64,000 bases of DNA from Allium sativum (lineage: Eukaryota; Streptophyta; Magnoliopsida; Asparagales; Amaryllidaceae). The stretch spans positions 407,380,192-407,444,191 of the forward strand of contig CM060921.1 of the NCBI GenBank assembly GCA_030737875.1. Direction: 5' to 3'. Shown here in pieces: positions 13,288 to 25,512 of this stretch. A program made the translations under genes and the position numbers. The notes below the pieces were generated by a model, which saw only the letters and a program-made list of their open reading frames with translations, ran no database searches and was not told where the DNA came from. Positions within the stretch are counted from its first letter, which is position 1; every line of letters begins with the position of its first letter.

Positions 13288-13915
13288 TTAAAAAAACACA
13301 TTTTTATATTTTGTTGTCTTTGAAATAAAAATCACATTTTTATTTATTCACTTTCAATTTTAAAAATCATATTTTTATAATCACTTCATACATTTAAAAA
13401 TCGAATTTTTACTATGCTATTCAATATATAAAAATCATATTTTTACTATCACGCTCTATATAGATAAAGATTATATTTTTAATACTTTAAAAATATAAAA
13501 ATCATATTTTTAATATTTCTATATAGTAAAGATTATATTTTTAATACTTTAAAAATATAAAAATCATATTTTTATCACTTTAAAAATATAAAGATCATTA
13601 CAGTTTTAAAAATAAATAAATAAAATCAGTTTTAAAAATAAATCCTTACAGTTATAAAAATAAATAAATAAAAAACAGTTTTAAAAAGTAAATCCTTACA
13701 GTTATAAAAAAAAAAACAGTTTTTAAAAAGTAAATCCTTACAGTTATAAAAAAAAACAGTTTTTAAAAAGTAAATCCTTACAGTTATAAAAAAAAAACAG
13801 TTTTTAAAAATAAATCCTTACAGTTATAAAAATAAATAAAAAAAACAGTTTTTAAAAATAAATCCTTACAGTATAAAAATAAATAAAAAAAAACAGTTTT
13901 AAAAAGTAAATCTGA
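13288..13915. repeat. A/T-rich short-unit arrays (element C 3' LTR)
   Basis: Two adjoining arrays are seen. About 13288-13590 repeats a self-complementary AAAAATCATATTTTT core at roughly 45-55 bp spacing. About 13590-13915 repeats CTTACAGTTATAAAA followed by ACAGTTTTTAAAAAGTAAAT at roughly 45-60 bp spacing. Copy lengths differ between the two LTRs. Their position in the LTR resembles that of the hairpin array in element B. Confidence 0.7.
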
Positions 13916-15247
13916 GTATTTAAAATAAATTAAAATAAATAATAAAAAACTTACTTTTCCAATCGGGGGGGGGGGGGGGGGGGTGGGTTGGGCGTTCGCT
14001 GGCGTCGGATGTCGGAGGGGCTCGCTGGGGGTGGCAGGGCGGCGGTGGTTGATGTCGCAGCGGTCGGAGGAAGCCCTGGCGGTCAGGTGGGGGCGCGTGG
14101 CGTTGGAGTTGAGCGCGGCCTCCTCCTCGCTCGCGGTCTTCCTCGATGGCGTCTGGGGTTCGGAAGTGGAGAGGAGGGGTTGGGGAAGAAAGAGGAGGTG
14201 CGAAGGAGGGGGGGGCGATTGATGGTGGCGGGATCGGAGCGGCGGCCGTCGGTCTGTGGGAGGGCGCCTCCGTTCGATTTCTTTTTTTTTTTTTTTCTGA
14301 TCTGTATTGTGAGGAGAGAGAGGGTATAGAGGAAGTTATAATAATATATTCAATTATTTAATTTAATTTAATTGTCCTTTTAAAGTTGACTTTTACATAC
14401 GACCTCGAAACGAGGCCCACCGCCTGTCGTCTATAGCGTTTCACCTCCATTCCGAACACAATGGGATATGTACCGCAAGCTGAATCGACCGTTTCGATCA
14501 GTTTCCGTTGCATTTACATTTAAATCATTATATTAAATTTTAAACGTACATTTCAAATTATCGGGGTCACATACGAACTTTAAAAATTCCTGAAAAATAT
14601 TTTCTAGCTTCGTATTGACGATACGGTCCTAACAAAACTAATTTCGTCGAATTCTGAGACCGTTAGAAAAATGGCCAATTTCCAGTCGATTAAAATCAAC
14701 TGAAACTGGTCAAACGCGTTTTCCTATGCCACGCTCACATACTGATTCGAAAAATTATGAAAATTGAAACCTAGCAATAATTTGACACTGCGGACCCAAC
14801 AAAACTGGTTCCGTCGAAATCCGAGGTCATTTGCAAAATGTCCATTTTTAAGGGCCTGAATTCCATAGCGACTATTCAGAATTTTCAACTGGACATATCT
14901 TATCATTTATAAAGTGAAATCTCAGTTTGTTAACTTCGTTGGAAAGATATCGTCAATTAGATCCTAATGTTTTTGGTTTCACTAAAATCCGGATTGTTTT
15001 GCTCCCGGTACATTCAATTGAAGTTTGAAATCGAATTATCGAACTACCGCGCCATTTTCAATTCTATTTATAATTATATATAAATATTTATATTCTAACG
15101 ACGACGTATATAATATATACGTCGAATTCTATTCAAAATAAATTTCCTCGTCGATATTATTTAAAATAATTCATTTTAAATAATCAAAATTCGCTAAAAT
15201 TGCCAAAATAAAAATTTTAAACTGGCCCAGATTTTCGGGTTGTTACA

Positions 15248-15276
15248 ATCTCCCCCACTTAAAACTTTTCGTCCCC
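15248..15276 (-). other. Element C polypurine tract
   Basis: Read on the minus strand, GACGAAAAGTTTTAAGTGG then GGGAGAT directly precedes TGTAACAACCCG. The purine-rich run AAGTGGGGGAGAT is nearly identical to that of the coding element D (AAGTGGGGGAGAA). Confidence 0.8.
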
Positions 15277-16271
15277 GAAAAGGAACAAAGTCGAAAGTGG
15301 TTTGATTAATCAACTCTACGCTCGATCTGGCTTCCATTCTCCAACTTTTCAGTTTCTGAGAATTTTCAAAATTTCAAAAATTTGGCTAACACCCTAAATT
15401 TTCGAAAAATTTCGCCATAACCTCCCCTGCACCAGGAGCATCGGGGAATTTCAAATAGCTTCCCCGGTCCTTCAGATCTCAAAAAGAAAAAGAAAAAGCC
15501 AAGCGGCTAGCCAATAGGCTCATAAAATCATCATCACCCAAACAAAACAGTAAATTATGTAGTAAACATGTACCTATTTGTCGGGCAAACAAATTTTATT
15601 CTCTGCTCTAGCCTCCTTGCTATGACCTGTTCAATGTAAGTATATGTATATGCAAGCAATTGCGACCAAATTCCAATATAGTTCAATACGTGATTCAGTT
15701 AGGCTAATTGGCTAAAAATTAGCAAACAAATAACCAAACAACACAAACATCAATCAATTAGTGAATTAGAGTTTCAAATTCATAATTTTGATACATATAC
15801 AAAAATCATGTTTTTGATGCCAAATCACAACAAATAAATCTATCTATATAAGTTTTGGTTCTCACACCAGTCTAATGGAAATATATAGAAATCACACCTT
15901 CGAAACACGAATATAAATACTGATGATGTGGCCACATCATCAGAATTATCCCCGGGTGTCTAGAATGTGACTCTATATCTATCCAGTATATTAAAACTTC
16001 GAATATACGTTTGCAAGGCGTATATGCAAATTCTTTATATACTGAATTGTCCAATAATCAATATAAATAAATTATTCAAATACGTGTAAAACGATTTAAA
16101 TTTCAAAACAGAATTGTTTTCATTTGACACATATACTCTCCACACTCGTTCTAGGATACTACTGATCCCATCTCTAACGAGTCATTCTCATTGGATATTA
16201 CTAATCCAATTTCTGATGAATTCTTTCGTATGGTTCTAATGTGCCTTGTTCTCTGAGCTTGGTAAACCAAA

Positions 16272-16283
16272 GCTCTGATACCA
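16272..16283 (-). other. Element C primer-binding site (initiator Met tRNA)
   Basis: The plus strand reads GCTCTGATACCA, so the minus strand carries a perfect TGGTATCAGAGC two bases inside the LTR end at 16286. It is complementary to the 3' end of plant initiator tRNA-Met. On the plus strand it looks like a tRNA 3' end, but there is no tRNA body. Confidence 0.9.
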
Positions 16284-16285
16284 AC

Positions 16286-19200
16286 TGTGACGAGAAGGAA
16301 TTTCGCTCGGTCCGAACCAGTCGCTAAACCGATCCAGGCCGTTCGAAACGTCCTATCGTTTGAGAACATGACAAAATAGAACGCAAACAGAAGAACATTT
16401 CATTGTATATTACAACAATGCATCAGATTACAAGAATATACAGAGTATAAATGAATATTACACAGAAATATCAGAGATTTAAATTACATTTAAATACATC
16501 GCAGCGGAAAATAATACAATACACAACTAGAAGGAGATATACGGATACAAAGCTTTCCGGATATCGTTCCAGCTGTAAACCAGGATCCTGTGAATATAAA
16601 TCTGCAAAACCAAAACTACTAGCTGCCCGTGTCAAAATAAGGGCACCCAAAGTTTAGGTTAAAACAATAAACTCCAGGTCAGTCATGTGACTGGTGTGAG
16701 AACTAAAACAGTTTTTAATCTTTATTTTTAAAGTTAGGTAAATCAAGGGACCACGCCGTATAACACGGAACGGGTTTCCTCCCAAGAATACCAGTGCATA
16801 AAACAAACAGCGCAATGCTAAATAAAGAAAAATGAAGCTGTTATAAGACCCAGGTCCCATCACACAATGCAACGCAGCCGAGGATAGGGTTTTCCCTTAT
16901 AACAGCCAAAGAATGCTTGATACGGTTAAAACAAATCGTTTTATACTATTATAAGTGCATAGTGTATAAAACAACTTCAAATCATAAGTATCAATCATAG
17001 GCGGCATGAGCGCCCCATCCCACTATGTCGCCATACTAGGCTCTACAAATAAAACCGCAAATGTCACGTATTTGGAAATTGGATTTCCGTCTATGAACCG
17101 AGGCAAAAGATAGTCCTCAACCGATTCGTGACTCTCTAGCCCGAGCCACAGGCAAGTACTCAGTCAAGCCTTGGAGCGACAGGGCCGGTCCACCGATGTG
17201 GATTAAACTTAAACCCTGAACACTACGTCTCCCCACCCAATGGGGTGTAAGTCTGGTCCGTCTGCCGACCAGAATGCATCGGTCGAAACCGATATAACCG
17301 AGGCGCCTCGCAACAGCAACAACCACATAAGTCAAACTCGTCAGGGCGTGTAAAACCACTGACGCCACTTCTAACTAGAAAGAAACGCAAGTCCTCCCTG
17401 AGGTCCGTCTCCCGTTTTTGGTTCATACCGGGTGTGAAACACGCGAGGTAAACGTTACACAAAGCTACGCCACAAAGGCCGTGCTTTGATCATCACCACA
17501 AGACTTTGCTTTTCAACAGAAGCCTCGATCAATTGCCACTTAGGCATGCCACACAGGCAATTCACTCCATGCGTTTGATGTCCATCAATATATAACCCCT
17601 GAGCTCGTACGTCTCAGAGAAGGGCGTTAAGCAAGAGAATAAATCCTCCGCCGCCAAACAGATATATATTTAATAGAGATCAATCACACGGACTAAAATC
17701 CAATGTCAGACACACAGTCCATTTACAAGTCCGTTCTGGGTCTGAACGAAACCGGAGGCACCTAGTACCCCGCATATCCATCGATCTCCAAGTACGTCTG
17801 GACGATCACCAACTGTTTCCATCTTCTTGGGTGTACAGCCCAATCAAGATCATCAGTAGTCACCCAAACGACGTGAAGACTTCCGGTCTTCGACCATCGT
17901 CTTCATCTTCGACACCACGTCGAATCAGTTATTCAGAATGGGATAAACCCGGTCTTTCTGAATAACTCGCGTATATATTATAAAAGTGTTACACAAACAC
18001 AACATACGCCTCATTCCAATTCAGAATATTCTTTTATTCAAATATTCCTATACTTTGGGAAAAGATCCCATTAATTTTATCCAAGATAAATTCTTTAAAT
18101 TTATTCTTTAATCTCCTTTGAATATCAATTCAAACTAGTCGGGATTAGCGAACCACACCGAAGTAATCATTTATTTTATTTTCCCAATCCCAACCTATTC
18201 ATCCCATGAAGTAAAACTGGTTATACTTCATATCTAACACCACGGTGTTATCGGTAAATTCAATTACCATTTCCCGTTCAAATCTAATTAAAGATTTAAC
18301 TATCGCCTGGAGTAAAACTGGTGATACTCCATTCTCGATCTTTTCAATCTAATTAAAGATTCATTAAAACTCCACTTAGTTTTAATCGTTAATTGGGTTA
18401 AAGAATCAGTGTCATTTAAAACACGGTTCACGATAAACCCAAAATCACATTCCATTAATTATCGGGTTAAAGAACGAGTGTTATTTAAAAACACTGTCCA
18501 CGATAAACCCAAAAATCAATATCAATTCAATTCCAATTAAATATTCTTTAATTGGTACACTTCATTAAATCTAAATAAAAAGATTTAACCCTTTCTCAAC
18601 TGGGTTCAAGAACAGTGTTAGTGAAGACACCACTCATGACAAACCCAAATCACATTCGATATTCAATACAAGGCTCTAAATAGAAAATATACCGGCTTAT
18701 ATTCAATATCGAATTCTACGACTAACAAATGTCGTATTGGAAATAACGATATAAATATATATCTTTCAAATTTCCATAACAACCCCTGTATAATCACGAA
18801 TTCCAACATCGAAATATTCCGAAGACAATTTCGATTCAAATCCACTCCAATGCAATCATTGGATATTCTGGTTATTTTCAAAACCCTTTTCAAATTCAAT
18901 TCATTTATTTAAAAATAAATAGAATTATATTTCTAGTTCAAAACTAGTTCATTTCGATAAAAATCTATTTTTATCCTTTCAAATATGGAGTTTTTCATCC
19001 CAATCCTTTCTAAATCATTTCTTATGATTTTACACAAATTATTACTATTTTTAATAATTTTATCAAGGCCCGTATAGTCGATTTCCATCAATGGCCATCG
19101 AACTGCACTTACAGCGACCTTTTTCAAATTTGATTTGGACGTAACTCCAAATCCAACCGATAGATTTCAAATTTCTAATATTCATTAGAAAGCTCTTTTC

Positions 19201-20651
19201 GATACGAACCCAACGGTTCCGGTTTTAGGAGAATCCGACGGTCGGATCTCCCGTAATGTCCGTTTGAAATAAATGGTCGAAATTCACGAACTGCCGCGGC
19301 GCGTTCTATTCAGGCCATTATATTATATATATATATAATATATATAATATATACTTCGTCGATTTCTATTTAAAACAAATTATATAAATAGTTTTGAATT
19401 CGTTTCAAAAACATTTTCAACTTCCGTTTCAATTCAAATCAAAATTGAATTCTTCTTTATAAATTCGTTTTAAAATTCATTTCTATTCAATTCAAATTTC
19501 AATTCAATTTGAATTCATTTCAATTCACTTTCAATTCAATTCGAATTCGTTTTCAATTCAATTCATTTCGAAATCGTTTTCAATTCAATTCATTTCGAAA
19601 TCGTTTTCAATTCAATTCATTTCGAAATCGTTTTCAATTCAATTCATTTCGAAATCGTTTTCAATTCAATTCATTTCGAAATCGTTTTCAATTCAATTCA
19701 TTTCGAAATCGTTTTCAATTCAATTCATTTCGAAATCGTTTTCAATTCAATTCATTTCGAAATCGTTTTCAATTCAATTCATTTCGAAATCGTTTTCAAT
19801 TCAATTCATTTCGAAATCGTTTTAAAATCGATATAAATATCGTTCACGTCAAAGTGGCGTCAATCTAATCATCACGGCTTCACATATTTCTATTTTCAAA
19901 TGTTCTATTTCAAATATTTCCTATTATCAAAATATTCTTTATTTTCACGATTGGAATGAGGCCCAATCAATTACCATATAAAGTTAATTATATGGATTTT
20001 CATACAACACATGTATATAATAACATTGAAAATAATCAACCATCAACCAAAGTGCACTACACTGTAAAAGCATCAAATATAGATATTCAACGCTTATAAC
20101 AGCCTGTCAATCAATCGATCGACATATTTAATCAATCAGGATGAGTGAACTTCAAATTTCATCCCAACACCCGTGTGGGGTTTCAAACAATCAAACACAT
20201 ATTTTATTTGTGCTGTTGGGCGATGTGTAAAATTTATCGTCCCAATCAATGTCATTCAAATAGGTGTACATAAACAAACCGTCTGGTTTGTAAATGAATA
20301 TTCTATTTTATTCACTTCACGTTAAAAATTATATTTTTAACGATAAAACATTTTATTTCAACCTATGAATTTTCTATTCAATTCATTTATTCAATAAAAT
20401 GATATTTTTATTTTTCTAACTTATTTTAGAAAATTTCGGCGGCATAACGGCACGATACTAGAAACGGGACGAGGCCTAGCCTTATCCCCGGTCTAGTGAA
20501 GGCCCACGCCATTCACACATCAATCAAATTCATTCAATTCACCCAAACAACTCAATTTCAATTCAAATATCTAACTAATCTATGCAACCAAACAAACAAG
20601 TCCATGGTCTGTGGACGATTGTGTCGGGTGCTACTAAACACCGTCTGCATC

Positions 20652-20694
<43 letters not shown>

Positions 20695-22826
20695 CTAGAA
20701 AAATAAATTGAAAGGTGAGAAATTCTCACAGATAGCTATCCAATCATCTTGACTCTTCTTTGATAGAAATCTTCATCGCTATTGCATCTTCGTCATCTTC
20801 GTTGCCCGTAGCCACTACATATATTAAAAAAACACATTTTTATATTTTGTTGTCTTTGAAATAAAAATCACATTTTTATTTATTCACTTTCAATTTTAAA
20901 AATCATATTTTTATAATCACTTCATACATTTAAAAATCGAATTTTTACTATGCTATTCAATATATAAAAATCATATTTTTACTATCACGCTCTATATAGA
21001 TAAAGATTATATTTTTAATACTTTAAAAATATAAAAATCATATTTTTAATATTTCTATATAGTAAAGATTATATTTTTAATACTTTAAAAATATAAAAAT
21101 CATATTTTTATCACTTTAAAAATATAAAGATCATTACAGTTTTAAAAATAAATAAATAAAATCAGTTTTAAAAATAAATCCTTACAGTTATAAAAATAAA
21201 TAAATAAATAAAAAACAGTTTTAAAAAGTAAATCCTTACAGTTATAAAAAAAAACAGTTTTTAAAAAGTAAATCCTTACAGTTATAAAAAAAAACAGTTT
21301 TTAAAAAGTAAATCCTTACAGTTATAAAAATAAAAAATAAAAAAAAACAGTTTTTAAAAAGTAAATCCTTACAGTTATAAAAAAAAAACAGTTTTTAAAA
21401 ATAAATCCTTACAGTTATAAAAATAAATAAATAAAAACAGTTTTTAAAAATAAATCCTTTCAGTTATAAAAATAAATAAAAAAAACAATTTTAAAAAGTA
21501 AATCTGAGTATTTAAAATAAATTAAAATAAATAATAAAAAACTTACTTTTCCAATCGGTAGGGGGGGGGGTTTGGGCGTTCGCTGGCGTCGGATGTCGGA
21601 GGGGCTCGCTGGGGGTGGCAGGGCGGCGGTGGTTGATGTCGCAGCGGTCGGAGGAAGCCCTGGCGGTCAGGTGGGGGCGCGTGGCGTTGGAGTTGAGCGC
21701 GGCCTCCTCCTCGCTCGCGGTCTTCCTCGATGGCGTCTGGGGTTCGGAAGTGGAGAGGAGGGGTTGGGGAAGAAAGAGGAGGTGCGAAGGAGGGGGGGCG
21801 ATTGATGGTGGCGGGATCGGAGCGGCGGCCGTCGGTCTGTGGGAGGGCGCCTCCGTTCGATTTCTTTTTTTTTTTTTTGATCTGTATTGTGAGGAGAGAG
21901 AGGGTATAGAGGAAGTTATAATAATATATTCAATTATTTAATTTAATTTAATTGTCCTTTTAAAGTTGACTTTTACATACGACCTCGAAACGAGGCCCAC
22001 CGCCTGTCGTCTATAGCGTTTCACCTCCATTCCGAACACAATGGGATATGTACCGCAAGCTGAATCGACCGTTTCGATCAGTTTCCGTTGCATTTACATT
22101 TAAATCATTATATTGAATTTTAAACGTACATTTCAAATTACCGGGGTCACATACGAACTTTAAAAATTCCTGAAAAATATTTTCTAGCTTCGTATTGACG
22201 ATACGGTCCTAACAAAACTAATTTCGTCGAATTCTGAGACCGTTAGAAAAATGGCCAATTTCCAGTCGATTAAAATCAACTGAAACTGGTCAAACGCGTT
22301 TTCCTATGCCACGCTCACATACTGATTCGAAAAATTATGAAAATTGAAACCTAGCAATAATTTGACACTGCGGACCCAACAAAACTGGTTCCGTCGAAAT
22401 CCGAGGTCATTTGCAAAATGTCCATTTTTAAGGGCCTGAATTCCATAGCGACTATTCAGAATTTTCAACTGGACATATCTTATCATTTATAAAGTGAAAT
22501 CTCAGTTTGTTAACTTCGTTGGAAAGATATCGTCAATTAGATCCTAATGTTTTTGGTTTCACTAAAATCCGGATTGTTTTGCTCCCGGTACATTCAATTG
22601 AAGTTTGAAATCGAATTATCGAACTACCGCGCCATTTTCAATTCTATTTATAATTATATATAAATATTTATATTCTAACGACGACGTATATAATATATAC
22701 GTCGAATTCTATTCAAAATAAATTTCCTCGTCGATATTATTTAAAATAATTCATTTTAAATAATCAAAATTCGCTAAAATTGCCAAAATAAAAATTTTAA
22801 ACTGGCCCAGATTTCGGGTTGTTACA
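16286..22826 (-). repeat. Element C 5' LTR (6541 bp)
   Basis: The direct-repeat partner of 8771-15247, with the same internal order: conserved 37-nt hairpin at 17929-17965, 27-bp minisatellite (ten units) at 19549-19818, conserved block at 20099-20248, long TA run at 20655-20693, A/T arrays at about 20823-21500 and GC-rich island at about 21560-21870. By eye the two LTRs differ by only a few changes per kilobase, so the insertion looks recent relative to element B. Confidence 0.92.
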
Positions 22827-22831
22827 ACCAT

Positions 22832-23790
22832 GTAAATAAAAGGTTGGAAATGAAGGTACACTTTTTCTTATTTGCATTCTACAATACAAATAAATATAGA
22901 GATTAAAAGTTCACTTTTCATTTGCATTTTCAAATGCAAATATACTTTGAAATAAAAACTGTCCTTTTATTTGCATTTTCAAATGTAAATATACATTGAA
23001 ATTCAAGTTTATTCTTTTTATTTGCATTTACTAATGTAAATAAACATTCAAAATAAAATTTATTCTTTTATTTGCATTCACAAATGCAAACACATATTGG
23101 AAATAAAGTTTTGTTCTTTTATTTGCATTTGCAAATGTAAACATGTTTTGAAAATAAAGTTTGTTCTTTTATTTACATTCAACCATGCAAATATATATAG
23201 AAAATAGAAATTGTTCTTTTTTTTGCATTTACCAATGCAAAATGTATATTGAAAAACAAATTATTCATTTGCATTCACCAATGCAAATACAAACATATAT
23301 TGAAAATAAAGTTTATTTCTTTGTTTGCAATTATCAATATATATGCATTGAAAATTAAGGTTTATTCTTTTATGTGCATTTATCAATATAAATATTCAAT
23401 GAAGCTATAGTCTATTTTCTTTATCCACATTTTTCAACCCCAATGTACACAATTTTATACATTTAATAGAATTTGTTTAAATTATACTTTGAAAATAAAT
23501 TTTGTTCTCTTATTTACATTCACTAATGTAAATAAAATTTATAAACAAAACTATTTTTTTGTTTGCATTCCTAAATGCAAATGTTCATTTAAATAAAATT
23601 TATTTCTTTTATTTACATTCAATAATGTAAATACACTTTGTAAAGGAGGTTCTTTTTACATGCACACAAATATACTTTTAAATAAAATAAAAGTCACATT
23701 GGTTATCTGCATTCCTTGTTGGAAACAAAACCTTAAAATAAAGTTCATCTTTGTTTGTAATTCATTAATGCAAACAAACCATCAGATTTA
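22832..23790 (+). repeat. Hairpin-unit array, element B arm 1 (second half)
   Basis: About 18 further ~50-bp units, mostly with the TTTGCATT/AATGCAAA stem form (for example 22920-22945, 23070-23095, 23120-23140) and some TTTACATT/AATGTAAA forms (about 23510-23530, 23610-23635). Linkers are A-rich, often GAAAATAAAGTTT. The mirror array in arm 2 is 38190-40105. Confidence 0.75.
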
Positions 23791-24453
23791 AAATTTTATT
23801 CTTGATTTATAATTTTGATATGAATAAAGATTGTTTAAAATAAAGGATAGAATTTAAAAGTTACATTTTAATAACTAAACATTCACATTTTTATCATTAA
23901 AGTAGAATAGACAAAAACACTCATTTTGTCTAAATTAAAATAATAAAACAAAATAGAGCATTGGCATGTTTATTAGATTTGAAACACAAATTATTCATTT
24001 TTGTAAATTTATATTAGTTAAAACCAATCATTCATTTTTGTTAATTTACATTAGTTAAAAATAATTATTCCTTATTGTCAATTTATACTAGTTAAACCAA
24101 ATTTTACATTTTGTCAGAAATATTCATTTTTGTCAAAATGAATTAGTTGAAGCAATTTATATAAAGATATATATATATATATATATATATATTTATTTAT
24201 ATATATGTTTGGCAAGATATATATACTTGTCAAGATAGGTTAGTTAAATCAAAATATTTATCATTTTGTCTCATTAGAGTTGCCAAAACAAAATAACCAT
24301 TTTTGTTTAGAGTTTAAATTAGCAAAATAGAAATTGTCAATAGGGACAAAGTTATTATGCTTATTCATCCATTGCAATAGAGATATTTTCTAGTCATCAT
24401 TATATGTATTGAGTATTACACTCCCATTCACAAGTTACCTGACTTGTGTATGT

Positions 24454-24610
24454 GATTGGGACGATAATTTTTCACACATCGCCCAAGTGCACAAATTAGT
24501 TTATCATTTGTTTGTTGGTTGAAACCCCACACGGGTGTTGGGATGAAAATTTCTATACACTAATCCCAATATTTAATTGTTTGTTGATCGTTAGATCGAC
24601 AGGCTGTGAT
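24454..24610 (+). other. Conserved block of the giant-LTR family (element B arm 1)
   Basis: It carries GATTGGGACGATAATTTTT, CACATCGCCCAAGTGCACAA, TTGAAACCCCACACGGGTGT, TGGGATGAAA and CGACAGGCTGT in this order. The reverse complement appears in both LTRs of C and in arm 2 of B, standing out from strongly diverged flanks. Confidence 0.65.
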
Positions 24611-25475
24611 GAGCGTTATTATTCAATTTTAACGCTTACACAGTGGAATTTACACTTTGGATGTAAATGGATGATTTGATAATGTGTGTGAAATCCATGT
24701 AACCCAAATTAGATGGTAAATGTTTGAGTCGCATTTCGATTCAGGTGTTCTTTTAAATAAGAATATTTTTACATTAGAAATTCTTTTTATATAAAGTATA
24801 TATATTTTCAAAATATAGATTGTTAATTAAGTATATGTTAAAACAAGGAATATTTGTAAAGGATAAAGAATTTGTAATATAAAGAATACCTTTCATTTAG
24901 AGTCTTTATATAAAGGATATTTTTATGATTATTTTAAAATATAAGATTACTAGCATTTGCAATTATATTTTGTGATATGAAATAAATTGAGATGTGAAGT
25001 GGATTTACCGTGGACGATGTTTTAAACGACATTTGTCCTTTAATCCAATTTACATTGAAATTATTATTTGGAACTTATGAATCTATTTTATAGATTTAAA
25101 AGGGCATTTTCTAAAAATCAAGTTTTTCCAATTTAATATATTAAATAGGAATTAAGTGGAAATTCGATTGGTAATAATCGAAATGGGCTTCTGTAAAAGA
25201 AGACCGATATTATATATGGAATTTAAGAGGCTTCGCCGTTATTCCATTTATATTATTAGTCCGATACAGAAATTTATATCGATTATGTATTGATTTGATT
25301 TCTGTGGAATTCCATATTTTGGAAATTGATTTATAGATTTTATTTTTAGAGTTTATCTTTGATAAAATTAATGAGAATCTTTCAAAACAAATATCTTATT
25401 AAAAGAATACTCGGAGTTGGAATGTGACGAAATGTGTGATTTTCCAATATTTGTTTTAATCCCAAAATACACGAG

Positions 25476-25512
25476 TTATTCAGAAAGACCGGGTTTAACC
25501 CATTCTGAATAA
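25476..25512. other. Conserved 37-nt hairpin (element B arm 1)
   Basis: TTATTCAGAA pairs with TTCTGAATAA, and inside them GGGTT pairs with AACCC. It lies about 150 bp before the palindrome junction at 25666. Confidence 0.7.

Larger units (their letters stand above)
8771..15247 (-). repeat. Element C 3' LTR (6477 bp)
   Basis: On the minus strand it begins TGTAACAACCCGAAAATC at 15247, directly after the polypurine tract, and ends ...CTCGTCACA at 8771. It differs from the other LTR by scattered single-base changes and simple-repeat lengths, such as a shorter TA run at 13138-13157 and a longer G run at 13965-13983. From U3 to U5 it contains the duplicated U3 module, a GC-rich island (13984-14270), A/T-rich arrays, a conserved block shared with B, a 27-bp minisatellite, a conserved 37-nt hairpin and a GC-richer U5 part (8771-10300). 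Open frames in the GC-rich island shift with indels between the two LTRs and are not genes. Confidence 0.92.
15248..16285 (-). other. Element C internal region, 1038 bp, non-coding
   Basis: The whole interior of element C. No frame shows gag, protease, RT or integrase motifs. Read on the minus strand, it runs from the primer site through a stretch with GACAAATAGGTACA and GCTTGGCTTTTT (also found in the internal region of A) to TTCGGGGACGAAAAG and the polypurine tract. It therefore keeps only the cis signals for reverse transcription. Confidence 0.85.
8771..22826 (-). mobile_element. Element C: giant-LTR, non-coding LTR retrotransposon inserted in arm 1 of B
   Basis: Two nearly identical direct repeats (8771-15247 and 16286-22826) flank a 1038-bp region. 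The primer site next to the right repeat and the polypurine tract next to the left repeat show minus orientation. The ends are TG...CA (TGTAACAACCCG as the LTR start, read on the minus strand). Target duplications ACCAT are at 8766-8770 and 22827-22831. The matching place in arm 2 (about 39135-39150) carries an uninterrupted hairpin unit. With 6.5-kb LTRs and a 1-kb internal region, about 93 percent of the 14,056-bp element is LTR. No gag or pol remains, so it must have moved using proteins made elsewhere. Confidence 0.92.

Noticed and set aside
13983..14361. GC-rich overlapping open frames of 71-113 codons (also 21572-21941)
   Set aside because: They lie in the GC-rich island of the element C LTR, change frame and length with small indels between the two LTR copies, and show no known motif.
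16272..16283. tRNA-like GCTCTGATACCA (also at 32610)
   Set aside because: It matches only the 3' end of initiator tRNA-Met. It is the retrotransposon primer-binding site, with no cloverleaf around it.
8771..22826. Segmental tandem duplication of a 7.5-kb unit
   Set aside because: The ACCAT target duplication, primer site, polypurine tract and TG/CA ends show that it is one LTR element with very long LTRs.
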